Shown: positions 1 to 11,400 of the stretch, one piece after another | Numbering within the stretch: the first letter of the stretch is position 1 | Layout of the letters: every line of letters starts with the position of its first letter | Origin: Dallia pectoralis | Taxonomy: Eukaryota; Chordata; Actinopteri; Esociformes; Umbridae | Direction: 5' to 3' | NCBI GenBank assembly: GCA_029465975.1 | Contig: CM055728.1 | Span: 5,495,400-5,559,399 of the forward strand | DNA length: 64,000 nucleotides | Notes under the pieces: model-generated | The model's input: only the letters and a program-made list of their open reading frames with translations | Databases searched by the model: none | Told to the model about the DNA's origin: nothing | Translations under genes and position numbers: made by a program

Positions 1-3000
1 GCTTCCCCTGTTCCTCCTCCCCAGCAACAACAGTCTGGCACTCCCAAGATAGAGGCCCCTAGTGAGGTGCCCGTCGGCCAGAAATATAGCCCGCCGGTTG
101 GGCAGCCGTCCCCCCGTCCGAGCCCCTCTCCCACGGCTTCTATTTCGTCTCCCTTCCATCAGCCCCTCGTGTCCCCTCCTCCGTGCTCCAGCCCCAGTGG
201 CTCAGCCGGATCCTGGAAGAGCCCCATGTCCCCCGCGCTGACTGCCCAGGCCCATTGCAAGCAGGTCCACACTTCTGTCACGACAACAGCTAGCAGTTTA
301 CCAGGTTCCCAACTGGTGGCTAAAGACAGGCCAACGTCGTCTTTAACGGGGACATCCCAGTCTGGTCTGAACGTAGGGGTTGTTCCACCGCATGCCTCCC
401 CTCCGCTGCACGTCACTCAGAACGAAGCACATGCACTCACCCCTCCTGCCACGGCTCTGAAAGTTGCTACCCCTCTTCACGTATCGTCGCCAGCTGTGTC
501 TCCTGTTCTTGCTCAGTCCACCGCACCAGCTCAGACCTCAGCTCCCGCCCCAACCTCTTACCCCCTGGTTCCGGTCCGTGTCAACACCCCGACCCCTGTT
601 CTGGTACCGTCTCAGACCACCTCTCCTGTCACACCTGGACCCACCAACTCTTCTGGAGAGTCTGCAGTCTCGTCCTCCTCAGTGACCCTTGCCCCCACTG
701 GCTCCCAGCCTGTCCCCACTTCCATGGAGCCTCCCAACCAGCCAGCCCAACCAGATGCCCCAGCATCCGCTGATAACACCCAAGCCACCCCAGGTATTTA
801 TTGATTAGGGATGTTAACCAAAGGCATGACGGGGATACAATACTGTATTCATACACAGGCTGTATCAAGGCCTTTCCCACCATTATTACGATTTTTCATC
901 ATCTGTGTGTCTACTTGCCCATACGTCCATTCTTCTAGGCGTATCCTGATGCCTTAATATCGTACTCACAAAATGTTTGCATGGGCGCATATCAATGCCT
1001 TGTCACACCCATATTATCTGTCAGCATTTCAGCGATAAAGTAACTAAGCTGAAACCTCAGACAAACGCATTTCTATATTCCGACACATTCTTCCTTGATA
1101 ATAACGTCAACCATGTAATTCCCTCCTAGCGTCAGTTGAGGGTAAACCGCAAGAAGAGGCAGTCGCTATTGAGAAGACTGGTACGTGTTGTCACACCAAT
1201 GATATTCTGTCAAACTAAATGCTGGATGCACAGGCTGCTCTAAGTAAAGACGTGTCATTAACGTTTTGCAAAGATTAGCAGTATTTCATGGGTGTACCAT
1301 GTGTTGGTCATTATGGTACTGTTAACATTATTATCCTTCAAGTCTGGGACCAGTTTCCGATTTTTCATAGTCAATAGACGTGTACGGGTCTGGAATCAGT
1401 TCTGTGTTAGCTGTAACATGCTGCTTTCTGCGGTATTCAGTAACTGTGTTGTGTTTTTTCCTTCTACAGCAGAAGATGGTGCTACTATATCCGAGCAAGG
1501 GTGAGGTTTTCTAAACATATTTCAAACTAAGGAAATGAAACCTCATTTTAAACGTCAGTAGGGTATACATGCTATTACAGGGACGATGGGGATCAGTTTA
1601 TCAACATCCACGGACAAACATTGGCAGTAGTATGGCTGCACTAATGAGCTCAGTGATTTTCGTTTTGGCACCATCATAGAGATTCAGTTCTGGAAGTGCT
1701 CTTATTGTGAAGTGGAAACATCTCTGTGCAAGAGCCGCATAGTAGCAGGCAACACAAACTCACAGAACGGGACCGCCAAGTGCTGAAGTGCATGAAACCT
1801 GTCTCTCTTTGGTTGTAAGACAGATTACTCCGTTCCGAACTAGCGCTGGATCCAACATCAGCACCAGCACTGTTCCTCAGGAGTCTCATGGTTTTGCTTG
1901 GCCGGGCAGCCGCACACAAGCTTTAGAATGTTTCAATTTATATTACTTAAGCTTGTGTGCACGGCGAACAGCAACTAGAGTAACTGCACTTTCAGAATGT
2001 AACTTAACAATTTAAGTCCAAATATACATGATTAGTTTGGTTCTGGGTATGGTGATATCATTAAGAGTGTGTTGGGGGACTAAATGTTTGCCATGTTTGT
2101 TCAGCATCGTCACAGCTTAGTTTACCGCTCTTTTCCACTTGTATCACAGATGGGCAAAGAAAAGAAAGGCGCCCATCAATTTAATCCCAAGGTATGTATT
2201 TCCACGTTTGAGCGCAGCCAGGATGCGTGCCGACGCTCTGTCGTGTCCACCATTTTGTTATGGATCGGATACTGTTTCTTGTGAAGACGGACGGTATCTG
2301 TGGTAGACCAGGGAAATCAGCCCAGTCCGAAACAGTTTCCCCAACTGAGGGTTGCCGTAGTGGTGTTCGTCTTTTGCTGAGGAGCTCCGTTAGTGTTAAT
2401 TTTTAAAATTAATTTACGGCTCTGATTTGTCGGGCGTCTGTCAGGACTGCCGTGGAGAAGCCAAAGGGTCCTAGCAGACGGAGCTCGCGTGCTGACAAGG
2501 AGGTGGAGGAGGAGACAGTGGCAGACAGCATGCAGAGGAAGAGACCAGCCAGGCCTGGAGCTAGTGCCGCTACTAAAGGTACACACAGATACTATACATA
2601 ATACTACATATTAAACACGTCCCATAGATGTTAGATGTGTAAGCATCCTCTATACATTATACTACATATTAAACACGTCCCATAGATGTAAGATGTGTAA
2701 GCATCCTCTATACATAATACTACATATTAAACACGTCCCATAGATGTTAGATGTGTAAGCATCCTCTATACATAATACTACATATTAAACACGTCCCATA
2801 GATGTTAGATGTGTAAGCATCCTCTATACATAATACTACATATTAAACACGTCCCATGGATGTAAGATGTGTAAGCTTCCTCTATACATAATACTACATA
2901 TTAAACACGTCCCATAGATGTAAGATGTGTAAGCATCCTCTAAACATAATACTACATATTAAACACGTCCCATAGATGTAAGATGTGTAAGCATCCTCTA

Positions 3001-3213
3001 TACATAATACTACATATTAAACACGTCCCATAGATGTAAGATGTGTAAGCATCCTCTATACATAATACTTCATTTAAACACGTCCCATGGATGTAAGATG
3101 TGTAAGCATCCTCTCGCGTGCAAATTCCTCTAATATCTTCATGTGTTATTCTTTGTGTCCCTGTAGAAACCGGTGCAAGCCCGAATCAGGCTAAGAGAAG
3201 GAAGTCTAAATGA
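1..3213 (+). CDS. ncoa6: Nuclear receptor coactivator 6-like, 3' end (partial)
   Basis: Six exons joined by frame and GT/AG sites: 1-793, 1130-1180, 1470-1500, 2150-2191, 2445-2578, 3167-3213 (stop TGA). The window opens inside the coding region; a pyrimidine-rich stretch ending in CAG at 24 could be an in-frame acceptor, so the first exon may begin at 25. The large exon encodes about 264 residues of low-complexity Pro/Ser/Thr sequence, as in coactivator activation regions. The later short exons give a basic segment (GWAKKRKAPINLIPR), an acidic Lys/Arg-rich stretch (RRSSRADKEVEEE) and the end AKRRKSK, which looks like a nuclear localisation signal. NCOA6 (ASC-2/PRIP) is a very large coactivator that bridges nuclear receptors to histone methyltransferase complexes, and its gene also ends in short exons after large Ser/Pro/Gln-rich ones. 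The identity rests on remembered C-terminal similarity and exon layout, not on a domain. It could be another Ser/Pro-rich nuclear regulator. Confidence 0.5.
2590..3114. repeat. 58-bp minisatellite in the last ncoa6-like intron
   Basis: About nine head-to-tail copies of a 58-bp unit fill the last intron. The phrase aagcatcctctatacat recurs every 58 bases, with few substitutions (atagatgttag versus atagatgtaag). The array ends about 50 bases before the acceptor of the terminal exon at 3167. Confidence 0.9.
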
Positions 3214-3890
3214 CCACAGAAGTGAAACCCTGTGAACTCAAATGTGCATTTCTTTTTTCTGTCAATCATTTGATGAGCTTTTGTTCTCTAGATTTAGCAA
3301 TGTTTAAAAAGTACTTTATGCCCTTTCACATGTGGTTCTACTTTCCTTCATTGTAATCATGTTATAAAGCTGCAAAACACAACAAGCTCACATAACATCA
3401 TAATGTCATTTTGGCAAAAGTATACATTTTCATTCTCTGTTCAATCAATTGGAAAAAAGTTTAAATGATGCTCTTTCCATAACTATTGGAATAAATAAGC
3501 CACAGGCATTATCCAGATGAGTTTGTTTTGAGTTAGTTTGGTGAGTTTTGTTATTTTATATCAAAACCTACTTTCAAATTGCATTGTACCCAGTCGCTTG
3601 TGACCTAACTAATATGTGACCACCATTTCTCTCTATCAAAATAGAAAATACATGCACCTGCAGTGAAAATGTGGCCTCTTGTAAAAAAAAATCGAAACTA
3701 CCCCGGTAATGGAGAACATGTACAGATTGTTTGCAAATAATTAGTTGTTGATGTTTTGCTCGGCTAGAATGTGAGGTTGTAGCGAGTGTGTGTGTGTGTG
3801 CGCTTTGTTTTTTATGCTGGATTAATCATGTGAAGACTGATTCTATTGTGTAATTATGTTGTAAAACTGAATTAAATTTTTTTACTACTT
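3214..3890 (+). other. 3' UTR of the ncoa6-like gene
   Basis: AT-rich sequence after the stop codon with no coding potential. Two candidate polyadenylation signals are visible: AATAAA at 3490-3495 and ATTAAA at 3871-3876, the second followed by a GT-rich stretch (tgtcttgtgtttaag) typical of a downstream element. The UTR therefore probably ends near 3890. The extent is inferred. Confidence 0.45.
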
Positions 3891-4159
3891 ATTTGTCTTG
3901 TGTTTAAGTGGTTCCATTAATGTTTCTTAATTTGTAATGTTGATATTCTGGAGCAAAGGTGACACAACAAAAGACTAGTATTAAGATCATGAATATGGTT
4001 AAATGGTGGTTGCAATGCAGGCATACTACTTAGAATTGCATTCACACTTCCTCTCTTTCAAATGGGTTTTAATGTTAATTCTTTTACCAGAGATCTGTGA
4101 AGTAGTTCTGCTGTAGGGAGGAACCATGTAGCAATAGACTGTATGCAACATTGTTCTTC

Positions 4160-4323
4160 ATTATTTATATGAATATGAGCATGCGCAGTTGACGAAAACT
4201 CGGACTTGTGCCCAGTGCGCATCGACTCCATTCCACAGTCTATCTAGACTAGTCTTGTCACCCCCATCTTCATACCTTAGGCATCTGTCTTGGGTGTTTG
4301 CTTTACAATTAAGCAAATTGACA
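4160..4323 (+). promoter_or_regulatory. Probable top1 promoter and 5' UTR
   Basis: Only about 430 bases separate the inferred end of the preceding 3' UTR from the top1 start codon, so the promoter must be compact. GCATGCGCA at 4180-4188 and TGCGCAT at 4216-4222 resemble NRF-1 binding half-sites. No TATA box is obvious. The start site cannot be set from sequence alone. The rest of 3890-4160 shows nothing recognisable. Confidence 0.35.
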
Positions 4324-7300
4324 ATGAGCGGCGATCATGGTCCGAGAGACTCCCAGGTAATGTAATTGTGCGATTTGATGTAAAGTAGATATTGAATATT
4401 GCATTATGTGACTGTTTAGTTGACTAGATAATGGCAATATCAATTTGTTTGCATGGATACGATAAATGTCAGAGTTTAATAAGTTGTCAATTTGAAAATA
4501 ACTTTAATTTTAAATACTACCTGCGATCGATTGGTTTTCTGATTAATTATTGTTATTTTCCGATGTTGAAACTTGCCATTTTCATCCTTACCGGCATATA
4601 GAAAATATGGATAAATGTCAAGAAAAAACATTGATATTTTTGTACGTTTTGCAGGCCAATTCTGGGTCTCGAGCCAATGGTAAGTTGTTATGTAGATAAA
4701 AATGATATTGTGTCATGATTTTGATTGTGCTCATCGTGATACCTCTGTCTACTGTCATGGTTTTGGTTGTGCTCATCGCGATACCTCTGTACTGTTACTC
4801 CTCAGCTCTTAGTTAAGAACAGAAATGGCGTCCAGAGACTAAGTCCCTTCTCCTCCACTCTCTTGCAGCTATTGTTCCAAAACAGGGCCTTGAAATTACC
4901 CTTTCGATCAATATTATTTCGATCTGAGGATCGAATCTGGCAGTGCTTTACACGGTGTTTCCCAAAAAGGTCATTGCATCCCAATCGTGCGGTGCCAACA
5001 TTTCTAATTTTGTTGCCGAAAGTGGTGACATGATGGCTGAGGACTTAGTCTCTGCGCCATTTTCTTTTTCTCTGTGTAGCGGACAGTGAGCCGAGCACTG
5101 ATGGAACAGTAGCCGGTGATATGGAGGCTGGAGCGGGGTGCTTATCTGGGTGCTTATCGGCCTCACCAATACGTGCAGACATTATTACCACTACAATGCC
5201 TTTGTCATGGAAGTTCCTCCATTAAAAATGCACGTTAAGTTTTGTTATAGGTTGTTGTATTTGTTAACTAACTTTAGACATGGCTTTTGGGTAATTATTC
5301 TGGAATTATGACGTATATATGCACATTTGAACGAATGGGTGGGGGAGAAGCATGCCATGCACACACCTGTTTACAACATTTTATTGTAGATGGGATGATG
5401 ATGACAGATGAATTATTGTGTCCTACCAATTGACTACAAAGATGGATGGGCACAACACAGTGCCAGTAGTTCAAGCTCAGGACTGACAAACCATCCACCC
5501 TGACAAGTCACTCCTAGTTATCGGGTGTCCCTTAACACTCAGTGGAATAAAATACAATTACAATTCACTTCACCCAAAAGAAAAGTGCTCAGATTTCACT
5601 TTCTGAAGCATGATGGACACTGCCTGAATACTCAAAAACTAACCTTCCTATTCCCATTTAAACACAAACTATTTTTTATGTACATCTGAAATAGGTTGTC
5701 TTTCAATTTTAAAAGTAAAAAAAAAGATTGGAGTTCAGTAAAAATCACTATGGACCAGCTAAATAACTGCTCTTTTATGGCATGCAAATCAATTAAGGCC
5801 TAAGTTAAAAAAAAACTGCTATTGATATTTAAAATCCCGATGTGGCCCTCAAGTCAGAAAGTTTGGACTTCTTTGCTTTACAAAAGCATGTACCTACACC
5901 CTACACCTCTTTGGACCATAATGTTTGGTTGCACTTCCTATGAACGGTACATAATGAGGCCGTCTATACTTTTCTTCCAGACACTCACAGGCACAAGGAC
6001 AAGCACAAAGACAAAGAGCTGCGGCACAAAGAGCAAAGGAAAGATAAGGATCGAGAGAAAGTCAAGCACAGCAATAGGTATGTTGCCGCCACCTTCCTTT
6101 CGATGTGTCTTTAATTTTTCTCAATTTCTGAATTGAACTTTCCCATGCCGCATGGAAAGGCCTTCTCCTGATTTTCTCGAATTACGTTTTATTTTGTCCT
6201 CTCTGGATACACTGTTTCATTATTTTTCTAAATCTGGTGAAAATAATAATACTACCCGCAATAATGATCTGCGTAAGACTGTTAACTATGGACTTAAGCC
6301 CTTGTTTTTGGGACTTAAAAAAGTGCTTCCTAAAAAATATGTTAAAAAATAACAACTAGGAGAGAAATGCTTTAATCAAACAAAAAACATCTACATTGTA
6401 ACGAATTGACTTCGGGGTTTGAAGACACAAGCGCAGAGACTTCTTATAATAGACTTAGTTTATTTCTCATCCAGGCAGACACTAGAACTGAGAACTTAAA
6501 ACAGACACAAACCACAAATTAAACAAGGAACCACAGAACAGGATAACGTCAACCTAATGAACATGAACTACAGTGTAACCAAACTGACCCTACATCCAAT
6601 AGTAAACATAAAACATCTAAGAAACAACAAACAAGAATACACAACCGTGTTAACAGCACGCGCACCGTCGAAACAGAGAAACATACCTTAAACAATGCCC
6701 CGACACCAACAGACTGACAAGACCCACACTAAATACAGACACTAACGAACCAAACACAAAACAGGTGAGAAAACAAACAGGTGACAGGAAAGTCCTTGAT
6801 GAAAACCCACTCCGAAGTGGCAGGGGGAGTGTCAACCCTGGCATGAAGAGGGACAGAGGCAGTTTCTTACATACATAAGCTACAGGCGCATCTACAAATG
6901 AGAATAGCGTAGACAAGTTTATTTCTTCCCATAATTTTATTCGAAAAGTGATACCTTCTAATATTCTAGATTCATTACAGATGAAGTGAAACGTTTCTAG
7001 CCTTTTTTTTAATTTAATCTTGATGACTACGGCTTACAGATCATGGAAATCAAAAATCCATTATCTTTGTTCCAGTATATTTGTTCCAGTAAATCCAGAA
7101 TTGATCATTGTTTCATTTCAACCCTAACCAACGACCTATCACCTCTGACCTCTCCTGTGTTGTTGCTCTCAGTGAACACAGGGAGCACTCTGATAAGAAG
7201 CACAGAGACAAGGACAAGGTAAAGAACTTTGATGGGAGTGTCGACAGACACAGGGAGAAACAGGACAAAGAAAGGAGGAGAGAAGAAAAGGTTTGTTTTC

Positions 7301-8416
7301 TGAGAAGGTCATTTTTCTGGAATTCATTTTTTAAAATTAATCGAGCAGCCTGCACAACTAGCTACTGGCTGGATTTGTAACTGCTCTTAAGCAATGTGTC
7401 TCCGAGATAGCGTTTCAAAACACTAGACCTTTCTGCTCCTGTCACAGGTCAAATTATCCCATGTCGAGAGCAAGCCCAAGAAAGACAAAGAAAACGGACA
7501 TTCAAGGTAAATGGACACCGAATCGACAGTTAGCTTTAGCATTCGTTAGTAGCTGATAACTCTTGATCCCTGGCCTTCTAATTTCCCAGATATCAATGAA
7601 CTTACAGTCATGAACTTACAGGACTTGGCGGGTTGGCGCTGTTTTAGCGGCACAGCGAGGACCAACAGCATGTTAGGCATGTAGTTATAATGTTTCAGCT
7701 CATGCATGTGGAGGGTTAGGATGAGGAATGTTTTGAATTTGTTCCACAGGGAGCGGCGGAGCAGTCCCAGCCCTTCTGCCGTTAAAAGCGAACCAGCGGA
7801 AGACAACGGCTATCCTTCTCCCAAACACAACAAGACATTAAAGAGGGAGCGAGTCGAGGAGGAGTGAGTGACCCACATTCGACTGCTTCTTAGGGTTCAG
7901 CAGCAAACAGGAAGTGCCCCCTGGCAGCAGGGCAGACCATTGGCTCTCATCGGCCCTGTCGCACAAAAAAGGAAGACAAACACATTGGATGTCAATACAA
8001 ACGTTTATTGATATGTATTGTGATTTATATATTCTGAATGTTTTATTAATGTATTATGATATGTCTTACTATAAATACTTATTGATTCTAGTTTGAAAAG
8101 ACGGTAGGCAAGTAACACCAAGATACTTTTTGAACATTACTTTTTCTGACGGTTGTATTGTCCAGATTTGAGTACAAGCTCAAAAAAATCAAGACAGAGA
8201 ATGGAAAAAAGCTGAAGAAGAGAAAACAGGAATATGAAGACGAGGACGAGGTGAGTTGATGTTCTCAGCTGAGGTTGGACAACCTCTTTCCTTACCCTGT
8301 TAACATCTTGTGTTTTCTTGTCACAATCAGGACATAAAACCCAAGAAGACAAAAGACAAGAATGTAGGAGCCGACTCCAAGAAAGCCAAGAAGGAACCAG
8401 AAGAAAAATGGAAATG
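4324..8416 (+). other. top1 exons 1-8: charged N-terminal domain
   Basis: Residues 1 to about 205 are dominated by Lys, Glu, Asp, His and Arg in runs such as HKDKHKDKELRHKEQ, with many short basic clusters. This is the disordered domain that in vertebrate TOP1 carries nuclear and nucleolar targeting signals and SUMO sites. It is dispensable for relaxation in vitro (established for the family). Exons are short (25-118 bases), so alternative inclusion would change the length of this tail without touching the enzyme. Confidence 0.9.
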
Positions 8417-11400
8417 GTGAGATGTTTGTGAGGATTGGTTGACTCCTGCAGATCATCACAGTTCTGTCCTTGAGCAAGACAGGTAACCCTATTTGCTCTT
8501 GTAAGTAGCTCTAAAAAATTGCGTCAGCTAAATGACCCAAAATGTCAATTTAAATTCTCCATAAATTGTTCTGGGTATTGTCGAAAACGCATCAATCTAC
8601 CTTCAGTAGATTTATTTTCTTTCATAAACATGTTGTCATCGTCTTGTTTGGGGGTGTAGGTGGGAGGAGGAGAGGGCAACCGACGGCTCCAAATGGAGTT
8701 TTCTGGAACACAAGGGACCTGTTCTTGCTCCTCCATATGAACCACTGGCCGGCCATGTCAGGTTTATTTACGACGGTGAGTGAGAGCAGGATGCTTTGTG
8801 CAAATGTCATGGTTAAGTGGTTACATTATATACGTTAAAATCGAACTCTGCTCCTCTATTTCACTTTTCTTTTTTTCTTCTTTTTTCGGACTCCCTCTCT
8901 TTTCCTCTATTCTCCTTGTTTTCTTTGTCTTCTTCTCACGTTCTCTTTCTCTATTTCTCCCTCTCTTCTAGGTAAGCCCATGAAGCTCAGTGCTGGAGCA
9001 GAGGAGGTTGCGACCTTCTTCGCTAAGATGCTGGACCATGAGTACACCACCAAGGACATCTTCAGGAAGAACTTCTACAAGGACTGGAGAAAGGTACCGC
9101 CTCACTTTATCGTGTGGAATTATCTCAAATCTTTTGTAAATTCAATAATAATACAGGATGTTCCGTCCTTTAACCACAGGAAATGACATCAGATGAGAAG
9201 TCAAAGATCACAGATTTAAATAAGTGTAACTTCAATGAGATGAGCGAGTACTTCAAGGCTCAATCTGAGGCCCGGAAGCAGATGTCCAAAGAGGAGAAAC
9301 TGGTGAGGACCTGAAACAGTACATGTGTAAACACACTTTCACACATTTACATATCTCGCCAATATACACAGCACCACTCAAACGTTTTGGACACACATAA
9401 ACATTTTTGGGTATTTATTTATTTTTAAACATTCAAAATACATTTACTTTTTAGATTCTTCCAAGTAGCCTCCCTTTTCCTCGATGACAGCTTTGCAGAT
9501 TCTTGGCTTTCTCTCAACCATCTTCATGAGGAATAGTAAATTACTATTGGAAACGGTTCCATTTTAATGGAATTATGTTAGCACAGCTGAAAACTGTTGT
9601 GCTGATTAAAGAAGCAATAAAAGTGTCCTTCTTTAGACTAGTTAGACTAGAGAGTGTCTGCAGCCTCAGCAGTCGTTTGATTATAATGTCAAAATGGTCA
9701 GGAGCGAGAACCTTCCTCTGAAACTCGTCAGTCTATTCTTGTTCTGAGAAATGAAAGCTATTCCATGAAAGAAATGACCAATAAACTGAACATCTCGTAC
9801 AACGCTGTGTACTACTTCCTTCACAGAACAGGGCCAACAAGCTAAACCAGACCAGAAAGGGGAGAATTGAGCAATAGGACAAATACATTAGTGTCTAGTT
9901 TGAGAAATAGACACCTCCCACGTCCCCAACTGGCAGTTTCATTAAATAGTACCCGCAAAACACCAGTCTGATTGTCAACAGTGAAGAGTCGCCTATAGGA
10001 TGCTGGCTTGCTAGGCAGAGTTGAAAGAAAAAGCCATATCTCAGAATCACCCAAAGCATGGCTCCAAATTATGCAAGAACTATTTAGGGAAGAAGCAGTC
10101 AGCTGGTATTTTTTCTATAATGGAGTGGCCAGCACAGTCACCGGATCGCAGCCGCATTGAGTTTTTTGGGAGCAGCTTGACCGTATTGGTCATAAGAAGT
10201 GCCCATCAAGCCCATCCAACTTCTATGAGGTGGTTCAGGTAGCATGGGGTCAAATCTCATTAGATGTGTAATGTAAAATGTCAACCAGGTATGCAAGGCT
10301 GTAATTGCTGCCAAAACAGTTTGAAGGACAAATTTATTATTTCAATTAATAATGAACTTTTTTTAACCTTCCGTTTTAACCATCCCTGGGGTCAATTACT
10401 ATATTTTCTATTCGTTTTGCTATATTTCCAATTCAAAATCATTTCATGTATGTTTTCATGGGGGAAAAGTACATTTCCAATGTGGTGTATATTTAGGCAA
10501 TAAGGCAAATGGTGGTGTGTTATATGGCAAATATACCGCGTTCTAAGGTACACTGCTCAATGCACCACAAAATCTTGAGATGCCATATTGCTATGCTACT
10601 ATGAAAAGCTTACCAAACCAAATAGCCCAGTAAAAAGTGATATGATGTCATCTGTGGTATCTCATATACCATGGCCACTGGCCAATTAGCATTCAGGATT
10701 CAAACCTCTTGGTTTATGAATACAGATATTGCATAATCCCACACGCGCCAATAGTAATCCAATGTTTTCCAGAAAATCAGAGAGGAGAATGAGCGAATCC
10801 TCCAGGAGTATGGCTTCTGTGTGATGGACAACCACAAAGAGCGAATTGGAAATTTCCGCATTGAGCCTCCCGGCCTGTTTCGAGGGCGAGGTGACCACCC
10901 GAAGATGGGCATGCTGAAACGCCGCATCCGCCCAGAAGACATCATCATCAACTGCAGCAAGTGAGTCTCCCTATCTTTACAGATCTCTTAATCATCACCA
11001 GCGATACACCATTATCATTGGTGCTAGAGGGAAGACCCAGTAATTGGTTACCCAGTAATGAAAAGAACGGAATGATTCAGCCATGTTGAATTTGTAGTTC
11101 TGACAAAGCATTGATCGGGTGGTTCAACGCTGAGTCTGCAGTCTTGGTCCGTCATGTTCTTTATTCCCTCACCACCTGTTCACATAGCGTTCTCTCTCCG
11201 TGGGCAGTGAAAATGGCGACCTGACGCTTCATAATTATGCATGCGTGGGCTATCTGGCTTCCGGTCTAACTGTGGTTTTGTTTTTCTACCACAAGGGGTC
11301 ACTGTTAACCACTGGGTATATTTTAGCGGTGAGGTCTTGTGGGTAAACCGGACCTCACATCTGACCCCCACGGCTTCACTGCAAGGAAAGATTATCCAGT

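Noticed and set aside
4767..5033. 88-codon frame in top1 intron 2
   Set aside because: Not joined by any splice signal to top1, no recognisable domain, and partly overlaps a short local duplication near 4720-4800.
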